This document shows, one piece after another, positions 15,936 through 24,507 of a stretch of 37,681 bases of DNA (position 1 is its first letter; each line of letters opens with the position of its first letter). The position numbers and the translations under genes were made by a program. The DNA lies in the NCBI GenBank assembly GCA_017475035.1, contig JAFVGK010000051.1, positions 1 through 37,681 on the forward strand, read 5' to 3'. A model generated the notes under the pieces. It worked only from the letters and a program-made list of their open reading frames with translations. It did no database searches and was not told the DNA's origin. The DNA is from Blautia sp. (GTDB lineage Bacteria; Bacillota; Clostridia; Lachnospirales; Lachnospiraceae).

Positions 15936-18371
15936 TCATCCCATATGAACGACAACCTGATACTCTTTTTTCCCTTCCACAGGAGAAATGACATTTCCTT
16001 CGACCCGGTTTCCGTCGACATCGAGATATTTAACACCCTTTTGCACATGGGAGGGATTCTCCACCCGGATATGATAAACGGCGCCGCGGTAGGTACGATC
16101 AAGAGTAAAGCTTCCGAAATCCTCCGGTGTACATGGATCTACACGAAGTCCGTCGAGTGTGGGCTGAATTCCTAAAATTGCCTGAGACAGATTGACAAAG
16201 GTCCAGGCGGCTGTTCCTGTCAGCCAGCTGTTTTTAGCCTCCCCATGGCGAGGAGCATCGGCGCCGGCAATCATCTGGGAGTAGCAGTAAGGCTCGGTAC
16301 GATGAATCTCACTGATATCCTCGATGTAAGACGGGCAGGTTCTGCGATAGATCTCAAAAGCCCGGTTTCCGCGTCCGATCACGGTTTCGGCAATGGAGAC
16401 CCAGGGATTATTGTGGCAGAAAATGCCTGCATTTTCCTTATATCCCGGAGGATAGGAGGATATTTCGCCAAGATTCAGGTAATACTTCGTGTAGGCCGGC
16501 TGCAGTATCATGATGCCGTATTTTGTATCAAGCTTTTCCTTTACGGAATCCAGGGCCTGTTCGGCGAGACCTTCCTCGACACCGATACCCGCAATGACAC
16601 AAAAGCCCTGCGGCTCGATGTAGATCTGGCCTTCCTCACATTCATGGGAGCCGACTTTCTTTGATTCCGCATCATAAGCGCGGAGGAACCATTTTCCGTC
16701 CCAACCTGCCGTGACAACGGCATGATACATATCGGCGACAGCCTGTCTGGCCTCGGCGGCCTGCGCTTCCCGGCCTGTATGCGCGCAAAGATCCGCATAC
16801 TCCTGCCCGTACCGGACGAACATGCCGGCAATAAAAACAGATTCGGCAATGGGTCCTTCGGATGGCCCGGTAGTCTGGAAGGGCTCTCCCGGTTCCTTTG
16901 AGAAGCAATTGAGATTCAGACAGTCATTCCAGTCGGCTCTGCCGATCTGAGGAAGCTTATGAGGACCTAAATGTTCCCTGATATAAAGGAAGGAACGGGT
17001 CAGGTGTTCAAATAAGGGCTGTGCCTTGCTTTCGTCATTATCAAAAGGAACGGATTCTTCCAGAATGGAAAAGTCGCCGGTTTCGCGGATATAAGCGCTG
17101 ACAGCGGCAATCAGCCATAACGGATCGTCGTTAAAGCCGCTTCCGATGTCGAGATTCCCTTTTTTGGTAAGAGGCTGATACTGATGATAGGCGCTGCCGT
17201 CTTCAAACTGGGTAGCCGCGATATCCAGGATCCTTTCTCTGGCTCTTTCCGGAATCAGATGGACGAAGCCAAGCAGATCCTGACAGGAATCACGAAAGCC
17301 CATGCCGCGTCCGGTACCGCTTTCATAATAGGAAGCGGATCTGGAAAGATTGAAGGTAACCATGCACTGATACTGGTTCCAGATATTCGCCATACGGTTG
17401 ACGTGCTCGTCCCTGCTTTCCACATGATATCTGCAAAGAAGCTGTTTCCAGTAATCTGCTAATTTTTCAAATGCGGCATCCACCTGTTCTGTCGTGGAAA
17501 ACGCTTCCTGTATACGAAGGGCAGGAGCTTTGTTGATGACATCGAGAGCTTCCCATTTTTGATCCTCAGGATTTTCGCAATAACCAAGGATAAAAATGTA
17601 ATCTTTGCTTTCACCCGGCTTGAGCGCAACGTCAAGCTGATGGCTGGCAATAGGATACCAGCCGCTTGCGACAGAGTTATGTGCTTTGCCGTTTATGACA
17701 ACGGCGGGAGCGTTGTTTCCGTTACCCTGTCCGAGGAATTCATCACGGCTGGTATCGAAGCCGGAGATCGGGGCGTTAACCGTAAAGAAGCTGTAGTGAT
17801 TTCTTCTTTCGCGATACTCTGTCTTGTGATAGATCGTGCTGCCGATGATCTCAACCTCTCCGATACTTAAGTTCCGTTGGAAATTCTGGCCGTCGTCCAC
17901 GGCATTCCACAGGCAGAACTCTACATAGGAAAACAGGGAAAACGTTTTCGCTGTTTCTGAGATATTTGTAAGGGTCAGGCGGTTGATCTCACAGGGTGTA
18001 CCGACAGGAACAAAATTACACAATTCTGCCTTCAGCCCGTTTTTGATCCCGGTAAAATGACTGTAACCCAGGCCGTGACGGCACTCGTAATAGTCCAGAG
18101 GGGTTCTGGCCGGCATGAAGCCGGGGTTCCAGATATCATCACCGTCTTTAATATAGTAGTATTTTCCGTTGGAATCTGCGGGAATATTATTATAACGGTA
18201 GCGGGTGATCCGGCGAAGCTTCGCGTCTTTATAAAAACTATACCCTCCACAGGTGTTGGAAATTAAAGTAAAAAAATCCTGAGAACCAAGATAATTGATC
18301 CACGGCAGGGGCGTATCCGGCGTGGTAATGACATATTCCTGGCGCTCGTCATCGAAATGTCCGAATTTCAT
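15936..18371 (-). CDS. GH94 cellobiose phosphorylase
   Basis: An 811-aa glycoside phosphorylase, the same length recalled for clostridial and ruminococcal cellobiose phosphorylases. It splits cellobiose with phosphate into glucose 1-phosphate and glucose, saving ATP. The N-terminal beta-sandwich starts [20 protein letters not shown], very typical of the family. [12 protein letters not shown] (358-369) and [14 protein letters not shown] (475-488) mark the catalytic (alpha/alpha)6 domain; the catalytic acid is an Asp of the DWND motif. [17 protein letters not shown] is also characteristic. No signal peptide, hence cytoplasmic. GGAGG lies upstream of ATG 18371. Its promoter is at 18535-18563, divergent from the LacI gene. 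A different beta-disaccharide (for example diacetylchitobiose) is possible but less likely by length and motifs. Confidence 0.93.
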   Translation of the reverse strand: MKFGHFDDERQEYVITTPDTPLPWINYLGSQDFFTLISNTCGGYSFYKDAKLRRITRYRYNNIPADSNGKYYYIKDGDDIWNPGFMPARTPLDYYECRHGLGYSHFTGIKNGLKAELCNFVPVGTPCEINRLTLTNISETAKTFSLFSYVEFCLWNAVDDGQNFQRNLSIGEVEIIGSTIYHKTEYRERRNHYSFFTVNAPISGFDTSRDEFLGQGNGNNAPAVVINGKAHNSVASGWYPIASHQLDVALKPGESKDYIFILGYCENPEDQKWEALDVINKAPALRIQEAFSTTEQVDAAFEKLADYWKQLLCRYHVESRDEHVNRMANIWNQYQCMVTFNLSRSASYYESGTGRGMGFRDSCQDLLGFVHLIPERARERILDIAATQFEDGSAYHQYQPLTKKGNLDIGSGFNDDPLWLIAAVSAYIRETGDFSILEESVPFDNDESKAQPLFEHLTRSFLYIREHLGPHKLPQIGRADWNDCLNLNCFSKEPGEPFQTTGPSEGPIAESVFIAGMFVRYGQEYADLCAHTGREAQAAEARQAVADMYHAVVTAGWDGKWFLRAYDAESKKVGSHECEEGQIYIEPQGFCVIAGIGVEEGLAEQALDSVKEKLDTKYGIMILQPAYTKYYLNLGEISSYPPGYKENAGIFCHNNPWVSIAETVIGRGNRAFEIYRRTCPSYIEDISEIHRTEPYCYSQMIAGADAPRHGEAKNSWLTGTAAWTFVNLSQAILGIQPTLDGLRVDPCTPEDFGSFTLDRTYRGAVYHIRVENPSHVQKGVKYLDVDGNRVEGNVISPVEGKKEYQVVVHMG

Positions 18372-18410
18372 GAAAACCTCCGTTGATTATGATTTTGGAA
18401 TGCGTTCTGG

Positions 18411-18522
18411 TATGCGCACAGATCCTTACTGCGAATAGATGCCGCTTGCCGGCTTAAATCCGGCGCGGGAACGAATCAGAACACAGACGTTATTGTACGG
18501 GGTGTATCTTAATTCGTTCGCG
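18411..18522 (-). repeat. Family B element, copy 3 (inside GH94 5' leader)
   Basis: Plus strand TATGCGCACAG, GATGCCGCTTGCCGG, TTAAATCCGGCGCGGGAACG, AATCAGAACACAGACG, ending TTAATTCGTTCGCGG. Minus-strand arms GAACGAAT and ATTCGTTC are kept, with a longer 34-nt loop. It begins right at the predicted transcription start (~18528), so it would form the very 5' end of the GH94 mRNA. Confidence 0.65.
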
Positions 18523-18534
18523 GCTGTCCTAAAA

Positions 18535-18563
18535 AGTATAAAAGAGAATTCTGTAAAATGCAA
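18535..18563 (-). promoter_or_regulatory. Promoter of the GH94 gene
   Basis: On the minus strand: TTGCAT (18563-18558), 17-nt spacer, TATACT (18540-18535). Good match and spacing. The leader to ATG 18371 is about 157 nt and contains element B. Confidence 0.65.
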
Positions 18564-18606
18564 TAGAGGAATCTTTATCACCTTATAGAAAAAAACACCT
18601 CGGTTT

Positions 18607-18690
18607 CGAAAAAATTACGAAACATGGAAAACGAAACAGGGGATATTAAGAATTGCTGATGACTGCAAACGAAAAAGTTTCGTTTTTTAT
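18607..18690. promoter_or_regulatory. Candidate operator cluster between GH94 and LacI genes
   Basis: A cluster of CGAAA/TTTCG motifs: TTTCGAAAAAATTACGAAA near 18603, GGAAAACGAAAC near 18627, and a perfect inverted repeat AAACGAAA-AAG-TTTCGTTT (18667-18685). All lie between the two divergent promoters. Family LacI operators are often A/T-flanked palindromes around CG, so these may be binding sites. The last one is also followed by T6, so a terminator hairpin is an alternative reading. Confidence 0.4.
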
Positions 18691-18794
18691 CAGGGATTCA
18701 AACAAATCGGACAGAAACATGCCCAAAATAATGGGGGAAAATTTGTAAGAATCGCAGAAAAAGAAATATAGCATCAAAATTCGCAAAAAACTAC

Positions 18795-18823
18795 TTGCAA
18801 ACTTGTGCAAAAAATACTATGAT
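18795..18823 (+). promoter_or_regulatory. Promoter of the LacI-family gene
   Basis: TTGCAA (18795-18800), 17-nt spacer, TATGAT (18818-18823). Start of transcription near 18830, which excludes the upstream ATG at 18803 as the protein start. A CG-centred motif, CGAAAACGATTAAG (18831-18844), sits on the start point and could be an autoregulatory LacI operator or a degenerate catabolite (cre) site. Confidence 0.65.
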
Positions 18824-18907
18824 ACAGACACGAAAACGATTAAGAAAAAGAAGAGCTGCGAAACACAGTTTCGAAGTAGAACAGCAGGCAAAAGGCAGGT
18901 GAGCGAG

Positions 18908-19933
18908 ATGGTGTCAATGAAGGACATCGCCAAGGCATGTAACGTTTCGGTTGCCACTGTGAGTAAAGCGCTGAATGGTTACGCTGACATCGGAGAACCC
19001 ACCCGCAGGCTGATTTTACAGACAGCATCAGAGCTTGGTTACCTGCCGAATTCCTCCGCCAGAGCGCTTAAGACAAAGCGCACGTATAATCTGGGCGTTC
19101 TTTTTATTGATGAGGGCGCCAGCGGTCTGACACATGATTATTTTAATCATGTGCTGGACAGCTTTAAGATTACGGCGGAGAAAAAAGGTTATGATCTCAC
19201 CTTTGCTTCCTCAAAGATTTCCGGAAAACATATGAGTTATTACGAACACTTTCGTTACCGTGGTGTGGACGGAGTTGTGATGGCCTGTATGGATTTCCAG
19301 TCGGAGGAAGCCAGAGAGCTGGTAGCTTCGGAGATTCCGATTGTCACGATTGATCATGTGTTTGACGGCAGGATCAGTGTGGTTTCCAATAACTTTCAGG
19401 GTATGGAATCCTTGGTCAATTATGTCTGTGACTGTGGTCATCAGCGGATCGCCTATATTCACGGAGAAAATACATCTGTAACGAAAGCCAGACTGGCAAG
19501 CTTTCACAGAAATCTGCAGCACAGAGGAATTACGGTTCCGGATGAGTATGTCCTGGCGGCTTCTTATCGCGATGCGGATCTGGCAGCAGAGAAGACCCGG
19601 AGGCTTCTGGAGCTCAGAGAGGTTCCGACCTGTATTTTTTATTCCGATGATATTGCGGCTATGGGTGGGATTAATGAAATCCGTGACCGGGGTTTGCGGA
19701 TTCCGGATGACATTTCTATCGTGGGATATGACGGCATTTCCTTTGCGCAGATCCTGGAGCCTAAACTGACAACTTTGTGTCAGGATACAAGGGCCATCGG
19801 CAGGATTGCGGCCGAGAAGCTGATTGATCTGATCGAAAATCCGAAAACCGCTTTGGTGGACAAGTTTCTGGTAGATGGTACCCTCTATAAGGGGGCGTCG
19901 GTCAAAAAATTGCGGAAGGCAAATATCGCATAG
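18908..19933 (+). CDS. LacI family transcriptional regulator
   Basis: A 341-aa repressor-type regulator. The N-terminal helix-turn-helix is MKDIAKACNVSVATVSKALNG with the following hinge GYLPNSSARALKT. The rest (residues ~60-335) is a periplasmic-binding-protein-like sugar sensor: YNLGVLF, GVDGVVMACMD, PIVTIDHV and ISIVGYDGISFA are typical. Start ATG 18908 follows AGGTGAG; the frame is open to 18803, but that lies before the transcription start. An internal ATG at 18917 is the alternative. It is divergent from GH94 and directly precedes a sugar-binding protein gene, so it most likely controls cellobiose/cello-oligosaccharide uptake and phosphorolysis. The ligand is unproven. Confidence 0.93.
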   Translation: MVSMKDIAKACNVSVATVSKALNGYADIGEPTRRLILQTASELGYLPNSSARALKTKRTYNLGVLFIDEGASGLTHDYFNHVLDSFKITAEKKGYDLTFASSKISGKHMSYYEHFRYRGVDGVVMACMDFQSEEARELVASEIPIVTIDHVFDGRISVVSNNFQGMESLVNYVCDCGHQRIAYIHGENTSVTKARLASFHRNLQHRGITVPDEYVLAASYRDADLAAEKTRRLLELREVPTCIFYSDDIAAMGGINEIRDRGLRIPDDISIVGYDGISFAQILEPKLTTLCQDTRAIGRIAAEKLIDLIENPKTALVDKFLVDGTLYKGASVKKLRKANIA

Positions 19934-19962
19934 AGTTTTGCCGGAATGTAATGCTTTCTCTT

Positions 19963-19991
19963 TTGTTTTCTATAACCTTCAGGATTATAGC
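19963..19991 (+). promoter_or_regulatory. Candidate promoter of the sugar-binding protein gene
   Basis: TTGTTT (19963-19968), 17-nt spacer, TATAGC (19986-19991). Moderate match. It would allow the binding protein at 20043 to be expressed separately from the LacI gene. Confidence 0.45.
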
Positions 19992-20042
19992 CTGATCGTT
20001 TGGAAATAGAGCTTTCAACACTTTTCAAGGAGGGTTAAAAAG

Positions 20043-21347
20043 ATGAAGAAATCAATGAGCATCCTGCTTACAGCAGCTTTGGCAGCCAGCATGACCGTGT
20101 GCGCCGCTGCACCGGCGATGGCATCAGAAGAGGGCGACACCCTGAATATCTACTGCTGGAATGAAGAATTCAAATCCCGTATTACAGATCACTATCCGGG
20201 ATATGAAGAGATCGATGCAACAACCGGCAAGATCGGCGATGTCACCGTACAGTGGAACATCACCCCGAATCAGGACAATGCTTATCAGAACAACCTCGAC
20301 GAGGCTCTGCTGAACGGCGCCGGCGTCGACCTGTTCCTGGTAGAAGCGGACTATGCGCTTAAGTATGTCGGCACAGAGTTTGCAATGCCGGTTGCGGATC
20401 TTGGCATTACCGAGGATGAGCTCGCAAATCAGTATCAGTATACAAAGGATATCGTAACAGACGCTGACGGTAACCTGAAAGGTGTTTCATGGCAGGGCTG
20501 TCCGGGCGTTCTGATCTATAACCGTGAAGCCGCAAAGGAAGTTTTCGGCACAGATGATTATGAAGCTGTTCAGGCTAAGGTCGCCGACTGGGATACTTTC
20601 GTTGCGACAGCTGCTGAGCTGAAGGAAGCCGGCTATAAGGTTATCGCATCCGTGAATGATTCTTATCGTGTATATTCCGATAATGTTACCACTCCGTGGG
20701 TAGTAGACGGAAAGATCAATATTGATGACAACATCGTAAAATGGGTTGAGGATTCCAAGGCTCTGGTAGACGCAGGCGAGACCGAAACCTTCGAGCTGTG
20801 GAGTGATGACTGGAACAAAGGCTTCTATCCGGACGGCAAGGTATTTGCATATTTCGGACCGGCCTGGCTGATTGACTTCTGTATGGCTGCTGATACCGAA
20901 GGCTCCATCGCAAACGCAGGCGGCTGGGGCGCTGTGGAAGGACCGCAGGGCTTCTCCTGGGGCGGAACCTGGATCTGCGGCGCAGCTGGAACAGACAATC
21001 CGACACTGGTGGCAGACATTATGCGTCAGATGACCACCAATCCTGAGGTTATGAAAGACATCGTTGTTGCTGACAACGATTTCGTAAACAATAAGCCGGT
21101 TATGGAAGAGCTTGCAGCAGATGAGTCCTACGGCGATGCTGTTCTTGGCGGACAGAATGCCCTGGCTATGTTCTGCGCAGGCGCAGAGAAGATCGACAAG
21201 AGCTTTATTTCTCCGTATGATCAGGCCTGCACCGAGGAATTCCAGCGTGCCATGAAGAACTACTTCGATGGCAATGCTACTTATGAAGAGGCACTTGACC
21301 TGTTCTATAAGGGCGTTGTTGAGAAGCATCCGGAACTGACCTACTAA
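20043..21347 (+). CDS. ABC transporter sugar-binding protein (CUT1)
   Basis: A 434-aa exported solute-binding protein. Signal peptide MKKSMSILLTAALAASMTVC..., probable cleavage after APAMA. The Cys at 20 follows Thr-Val, so no lipobox is evident. The mature chain opens LNIYCWNEEFKSRI and has long acidic stretches and aromatic clusters (SWQGCPGVLIYN, GGWGAVEGPQGFSWGG) as in oligosaccharide binders. AAGGAGGG precedes the ATG. It is the first gene of an importer set: a terminator at 21382 and then two permeases follow. Linkage to LacI and GH94 makes cellobiose or cello-oligosaccharides the best guess for substrate; the sequence alone does not show it. Confidence 0.9.
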   Translation: MKKSMSILLTAALAASMTVCAAAPAMASEEGDTLNIYCWNEEFKSRITDHYPGYEEIDATTGKIGDVTVQWNITPNQDNAYQNNLDEALLNGAGVDLFLVEADYALKYVGTEFAMPVADLGITEDELANQYQYTKDIVTDADGNLKGVSWQGCPGVLIYNREAAKEVFGTDDYEAVQAKVADWDTFVATAAELKEAGYKVIASVNDSYRVYSDNVTTPWVVDGKINIDDNIVKWVEDSKALVDAGETETFELWSDDWNKGFYPDGKVFAYFGPAWLIDFCMAADTEGSIANAGGWGAVEGPQGFSWGGTWICGAAGTDNPTLVADIMRQMTTNPEVMKDIVVADNDFVNNKPVMEELAADESYGDAVLGGQNALAMFCAGAEKIDKSFISPYDQACTEEFQRAMKNYFDGNATYEEALDLFYKGVVEKHPELTY

Positions 21348-21381
21348 TTGTTGTCTGTCTTCGTAATGTTATAAGTTTTGA

Positions 21382-21417
21382 CAAGCCTGCCTGTCATACA
21401 ACAGGCAGGCTTGTTTT
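21382..21417 (+). terminator. Terminator between binding protein and permease genes
   Basis: CAAGCCTGCCTGT and ACAGGCAGGCTTG form a perfect 13-bp stem with a 6-nt loop, then TTTTA. Its place inside an importer operon fits a partial terminator that makes binding protein more abundant than permeases. Confidence 0.85.
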
Positions 21418-21490
21418 ACGCGGAGGATATACCGAGGTTCTTGCGCCTCCGCTTTACCAGTTATGAGATTGTGTGATTTTGGAGGTAGCA

Positions 21491-22405
21491 ATGAAAAAAT
21501 CCGGGAAAGGTAAAGTCGTACGCTACAATAAATGGGGTTACATATTTCTGATTCCGTTTATTGTCGTATATGTGGTTTTCCAGCTGATACCGCTGTTCAA
21601 TACGGTTTATAACAGCTTATTTGAAAATTATCGTTCCGGCTTGACGCAAATCGGTCCAAACTTTGTAGGCTTGAATAATTTCCGCAAAATTTTTTCCAAC
21701 GGCGATCTTTTGTTTTACACAAGAAATACTCTGATCATGTGGATCATGGGATTTGTTCCTCAGATCATCGTATCTCTGCTGCTTGGCGCATGGTTTTCGG
21801 ATCCAAGCCTTCGTCTGAAAGGACAGAGATTCTTCAAGACGGTTATTTATCTTCCAAACCTGATTATGGCTTCCGCGTTTGCCATGCTCTTCTTTACATT
21901 GTTCTCTGATTCAGGCCCGATCAACTCCATTTTAGTCAATGCCGGGCTTCTTTCTCAGCCATATAAGTTTATGTCCCATATCTGGAGTACAAGATGGCTG
22001 GTTGCGTTTATGAACTTTGTCATGTGGTTCGGGAATACGACGATTCTGCTGATGGCTGGTATGATGGGAATTGATACATCATTATATGAGGCGGCGCAGG
22101 TAGACGGCGCGACATCGACACAGATCTTCTTCAGGATTACTCTGCCGCTGCTTCGGCCGATTCTGCTCTATGTCATGATTACCTCCCTGATCGGTGGTCT
22201 GCAGATGTTCGATGTACCGCAGATTCTGACAAACGGCACCGGCGATCCTGCACGTAATTCCATGACTCTGATCATGTACCTCAATAAACATCTGTTCAGC
22301 AAGAATTACGGTATGGGCGGCGCGCTGTCCGTTTACCTCTTCGTAATCACGGGCATACTTTCCCTGATCGTATTCCGTATCAACCGGATTGGAAATAAGA
22401 ACTAA
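21491..22405 (+). CDS. ABC sugar permease, MalF/UgpA type
   Basis: A 304-aa inner-membrane permease with six predicted hydrophobic helices; the first is YIFLIPFIVVYVVFQLIPLF. The cytoplasmic EAA loop, which docks the ATPase, is EAAQVDGATSTQIFFRITLP followed by LLRP. Together with the next gene it forms the channel for the sugar caught by the binding protein at 20043. ATG 21491 was chosen because GGAGG lies 5 nt upstream; a GTG at 21473 would start ahead of that site. The gene is 15 nt from the next permease. No ATPase gene is near, as is common in Gram-positive CUT1 systems that share one MsmX-like ATPase. Confidence 0.92.
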   Translation: MKKSGKGKVVRYNKWGYIFLIPFIVVYVVFQLIPLFNTVYNSLFENYRSGLTQIGPNFVGLNNFRKIFSNGDLLFYTRNTLIMWIMGFVPQIIVSLLLGAWFSDPSLRLKGQRFFKTVIYLPNLIMASAFAMLFFTLFSDSGPINSILVNAGLLSQPYKFMSHIWSTRWLVAFMNFVMWFGNTTILLMAGMMGIDTSLYEAAQVDGATSTQIFFRITLPLLRPILLYVMITSLIGGLQMFDVPQILTNGTGDPARNSMTLIMYLNKHLFSKNYGMGGALSVYLFVITGILSLIVFRINRIGNKN

Positions 22406-22420
22406 AAGGAGGAGATATCG

Positions 22421-23287
22421 ATGCCAAACGATAGTGTGAAAGATAAAAGCAAAGGTATGGGCATCCACGGAAGGCGCGCGATCGCTTACATCGTGCTGGT
22501 CCTGATCTCTTTCCTGTGCCTGTTCTGGTTCTATGTATTGTTTATCAACGCGACACGTTCCCATGCGGAACTGACAAAGGGCTTTACGCCGGTTCCCAGT
22601 ACTTTCCTGCAGAAAAACCTCAACGGCATCATGCATGGCACGCTTCCTGTCGTGCGGAGCATGATCAACAGTATCATCATCGCGGTCAGCAGCGCGGTGC
22701 TGTGCACTTACTTCTCTACGATGACGGCTTATGCGATTCACGCATATGACTTCAGATTAAAGAAATTTATGTCAACCTTTATTCTGGCTGTCATGATGAT
22801 CCCGGCACAGGTTACCGCTCTTGGTTTCCTTCAGTTGATCGGAAAGATGGGGCTTGACGACAGCTTCATTCCGCTGATTATTCCGTCGATTGCGGCACCT
22901 GTTACGTATTTTTATATGAAACAGTATATGGAAAGCGCCCTGCCGCTTTCTCTGATTGAAGCGGCCAGAATTGACGGCTCCGGAGAGTTCCGCACCTTCA
23001 ACAATATCGTGCTTCCTTTGATGAAGCCTGCGATTGCGGTTCAGGCAATTTTTACCTTCGTATCCAGCTGGAATAATTACTTTACTCCGGCTCTCGTTCT
23101 CCATACAGATACGAAGAAAACCCTGCCGATCATTATCGCTCAGTTAAGAAGCGCAGACTTCCTGAAATTTGATATGGGCCAGGTATATGCCATGATCGCT
23201 TTCTCTATTTTCCCGGTCATTGTAGTATATCTGATTTTGTCTAAGTTTATTGTCGGCGGCGTGGCAGTCGGTGCCGTAAAGGGCTGA
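22421..23287 (+). CDS. ABC sugar permease, MalG type
   Basis: A 288-aa permease, partner of the gene just upstream. Helices include AIAYIVLVLISFLCLFWFYV and FMSTFILAVMMIPAQVTALG. The EAA loop is EAARIDGSGEFRTFNNIVLP, then LMKP. The C-terminus ends GVAVGAVKG, the usual MalG/AraQ ending. AAGGAGGAG precedes the ATG, 15 nt after the previous stop. It closes the importer operon; a terminator follows at 23313-23357. Confidence 0.92.
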   Translation: MPNDSVKDKSKGMGIHGRRAIAYIVLVLISFLCLFWFYVLFINATRSHAELTKGFTPVPSTFLQKNLNGIMHGTLPVVRSMINSIIIAVSSAVLCTYFSTMTAYAIHAYDFRLKKFMSTFILAVMMIPAQVTALGFLQLIGKMGLDDSFIPLIIPSIAAPVTYFYMKQYMESALPLSLIEAARIDGSGEFRTFNNIVLPLMKPAIAVQAIFTFVSSWNNYFTPALVLHTDTKKTLPIIIAQLRSADFLKFDMGQVYAMIAFSIFPVIVVYLILSKFIVGGVAVGAVKG

Positions 23288-23312
23288 TTCTTTCCAAAGG
23301 TGAAACACCAGG

Positions 23313-23357
23313 AGGCAGCTGAGTCAGGAGTTCCATCTCCGGATTCAGCTGCCTTTT
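23313..23357 (+). terminator. Terminator after the first importer operon
   Basis: AGGCAGCTGAGTC pairs with GATTCAGCTGCCT (one G-T pair), with a 16-nt loop, followed by TTTTG. Ends the 21491-23287 permease operon. Confidence 0.75.
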
Positions 23358-23375
23358 GCCGCCGGAATCATAATC

Positions 23376-23404
23376 TTGTATTTCCAGACGAAATGAATTA
23401 TAAT
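23376..23404 (+). promoter_or_regulatory. Promoter of the flavin reductase-rubredoxin gene
   Basis: TTGTAT (23376-23381), 17-nt spacer, TATAAT (23399-23404). A perfect -10 with a half-matching -35. Transcription near 23411 gives a ~195-nt leader. The leader has a GGTTCAT/ATGAACC hairpin (23413-23440) and then element C (23505-23590). Confidence 0.65.
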
Positions 23405-23504
23405 CTTACAAAGGTTCATTTAGCTACGGATGGATGAACCTGAGTATAAATGAGGACAATGACAACCCCTGTTTTAGGAAACAACAGATACTTTTGTTGC
23501 CAAT

Positions 23505-23590
23505 GAGACTGGTTCTGCCTTCGACAGTCCGACTGCCGAAGGCAGAACCGTCATCCGAAAACATTGAGTCAACATACAATACTTCGTTAT
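23505..23590 (+). repeat. Family C hairpin element, copy 3 (5' leader)
   Basis: The clearest copy. GGTTCTGCCTTCG-a-CAG, loop TCCGA, CTG-c-CGAAGGCAGAACC (23511-23549): a 16-bp stem with one mismatch. Tail CGTCATCCGAAAACATTGAG, TCAACATACAATACTTCG, TTATG leads straight into the ribosome site AGGAGG of the next gene. The GCC/GGC in the stem replaces GCT/AGC of other copies while staying paired. Confidence 0.75.
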
Positions 23591-23606
23591 GGTAGGAGGT
23601 GTCAAT

Positions 23607-24224
23607 GTGGATAAAAAAGCAATGTACAGACTGACATATGGTCTTTATGTTCTTACCTCTGGTTTAGATGGAAAGGACAACGGATGCATCATTAACACGG
23701 CGGTTCAGGTAAGCTCTGATCCTAACAGAATCAGTATAGCGGTTAATAAGGCAAATTATACGCATGATCTGATTGCTCAGAACCGGAAGTTTACGATTTC
23801 TTCGATCAGCCAGGAAGCAACCTTCGATCTGTTCAGGCGTTTTGGATTTCAATCCGGCAGAAACGTCGATAAATTTGCCGGGTTTTCATCTTATGAAAGA
23901 GGCGCAAATGGCTGCCTGTATATTACGGAAGGCACAAATGCCTATATAGCCGGCTGGGTGGAACAGGCGATCGATCTTGGCAGTCACACATTATTTATTT
24001 CGCCTGTGACGGATATGGAAGTGCTTTCTTCTTCGCCTTCTATTTCTTATGATTATTATCAGAACAATATCAAACCGAAGCCTCAGCCGGTTGGCCAGAC
24101 GCCGGAAGGAAAAGTCATCTGGAGGTGCCGGATCTGCGGGTATGAGTATGTGGGAGAACAGATCCCGGAGGATTTCATCTGTCCGATCTGCAAACACCCG
24201 GCAGCTGATTTTGAGAAAGTCTGA
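23607..24224 (+). CDS. Flavin reductase-rubredoxin fusion protein
   Basis: A 205-aa redox protein. The N-terminal ~155 residues match the flavin reductase-like FMN-binding split barrel (YRLTYGLYVLTSG, CIINTAVQVSSDPNRISIAVN, FTISSISQEATFDLFRRFGF). The last ~38 residues are a rubredoxin: WRCRICGYEY ... FICPICKHP gives two CxxC pairs for one Fe. This arrangement matches high-molecular-weight rubredoxin (Hrb) of anaerobes, which passes electrons from NAD(P)H via FMN to oxygen- or NO-reducing flavodiiron proteins. GTG 23607 was chosen as start because AGGAGG lies 7 nt upstream; the ATG at 23589 would place that site in the coding region. No partner flavodiiron gene is nearby. Confidence 0.88.
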   Translation: MDKKAMYRLTYGLYVLTSGLDGKDNGCIINTAVQVSSDPNRISIAVNKANYTHDLIAQNRKFTISSISQEATFDLFRRFGFQSGRNVDKFAGFSSYERGANGCLYITEGTNAYIAGWVEQAIDLGSHTLFISPVTDMEVLSSSPSISYDYYQNNIKPKPQPVGQTPEGKVIWRCRICGYEYVGEQIPEDFICPICKHPAADFEKV

Positions 24225-24253
24225 AAGACAGGGTCTTTTATAGTATGGCAGGA

Positions 24254-24337
24254 ATATACTGCGCCATCATGCTGCGTGCAGCGGCATAAATCCGGCGCAG
24301 CAAACGAATCAAAATGAAAGCATTTTATTCGTTATTA
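24254..24337 (-). repeat. Family B element, copy 4
   Basis: Plus strand ATACTGCGCCATCATGCTGC, GTGCAGCGGCATAAATCCG, GCGCAGCAAACGAATC, AAAATGAAAGCATTTTATTCG. Same orientation as the other copies, but here it lies after a plus-strand gene (ends 24224) rather than upstream of a minus-strand gene. Confidence 0.65.
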
Positions 24338-24359
24338 CTGGTCTTCTGTCCGGCTGCAT

Positions 24360-24439
24360 CTGTCAAAAAGGTCACATAGCCCGCTATGTCTGCTTTTTTG
24401 ACAGGGACATCGGAACAAAAATCCTCAGCGGCTTGTTCC
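24360..24439. other. Two adjacent hairpins upstream of the DUF362 gene
   Basis: Hairpin 1 (24360-24404): CTGTCAAAAA with TTTTTTGACAG, and an inner ACATAGC/GCTATGT stem. Hairpin 2 (24412-24439): GGAACAA with TTGTTCC. The rest of the 24225-24507 gap holds element B copy 4 and a possible promoter. Neither hairpin has a clear T tail outside the stem, so the role is unknown. Confidence 0.5.
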
Positions 24440-24470
24440 AATATTTTTATCCGGCTCCTGAAAAGCAGGA

Positions 24471-24498
24471 TTGACAAGATGTATTATATTTTTATAAG
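24471..24498 (+). promoter_or_regulatory. Possible promoter very close to the DUF362 start
   Basis: TTGACA (24471-24476), 16-nt spacer, TATAAG (24493-24498). The boxes are good, but the -10 overlaps the AAGGAG ribosome site (24496-24501). Transcription would start near 24505 and give an almost leaderless mRNA. Either this promoter is not used or the gene is leaderless. Confidence 0.3.
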
Positions 24499-24507
24499 GA
24501 GTCAAAC

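Noticed and set aside
18803-18907. Earlier ATG for the LacI gene
   Set aside because: It lies between the -35 and -10 boxes of the promoter, and the HTH of LacI proteins begins within a few residues of the N-terminus, as it does from 18908.
20487-21329. 280-aa minus-strand frame
   Set aside because: Antisense to the sugar-binding protein at 20043-21347; no supporting signals.
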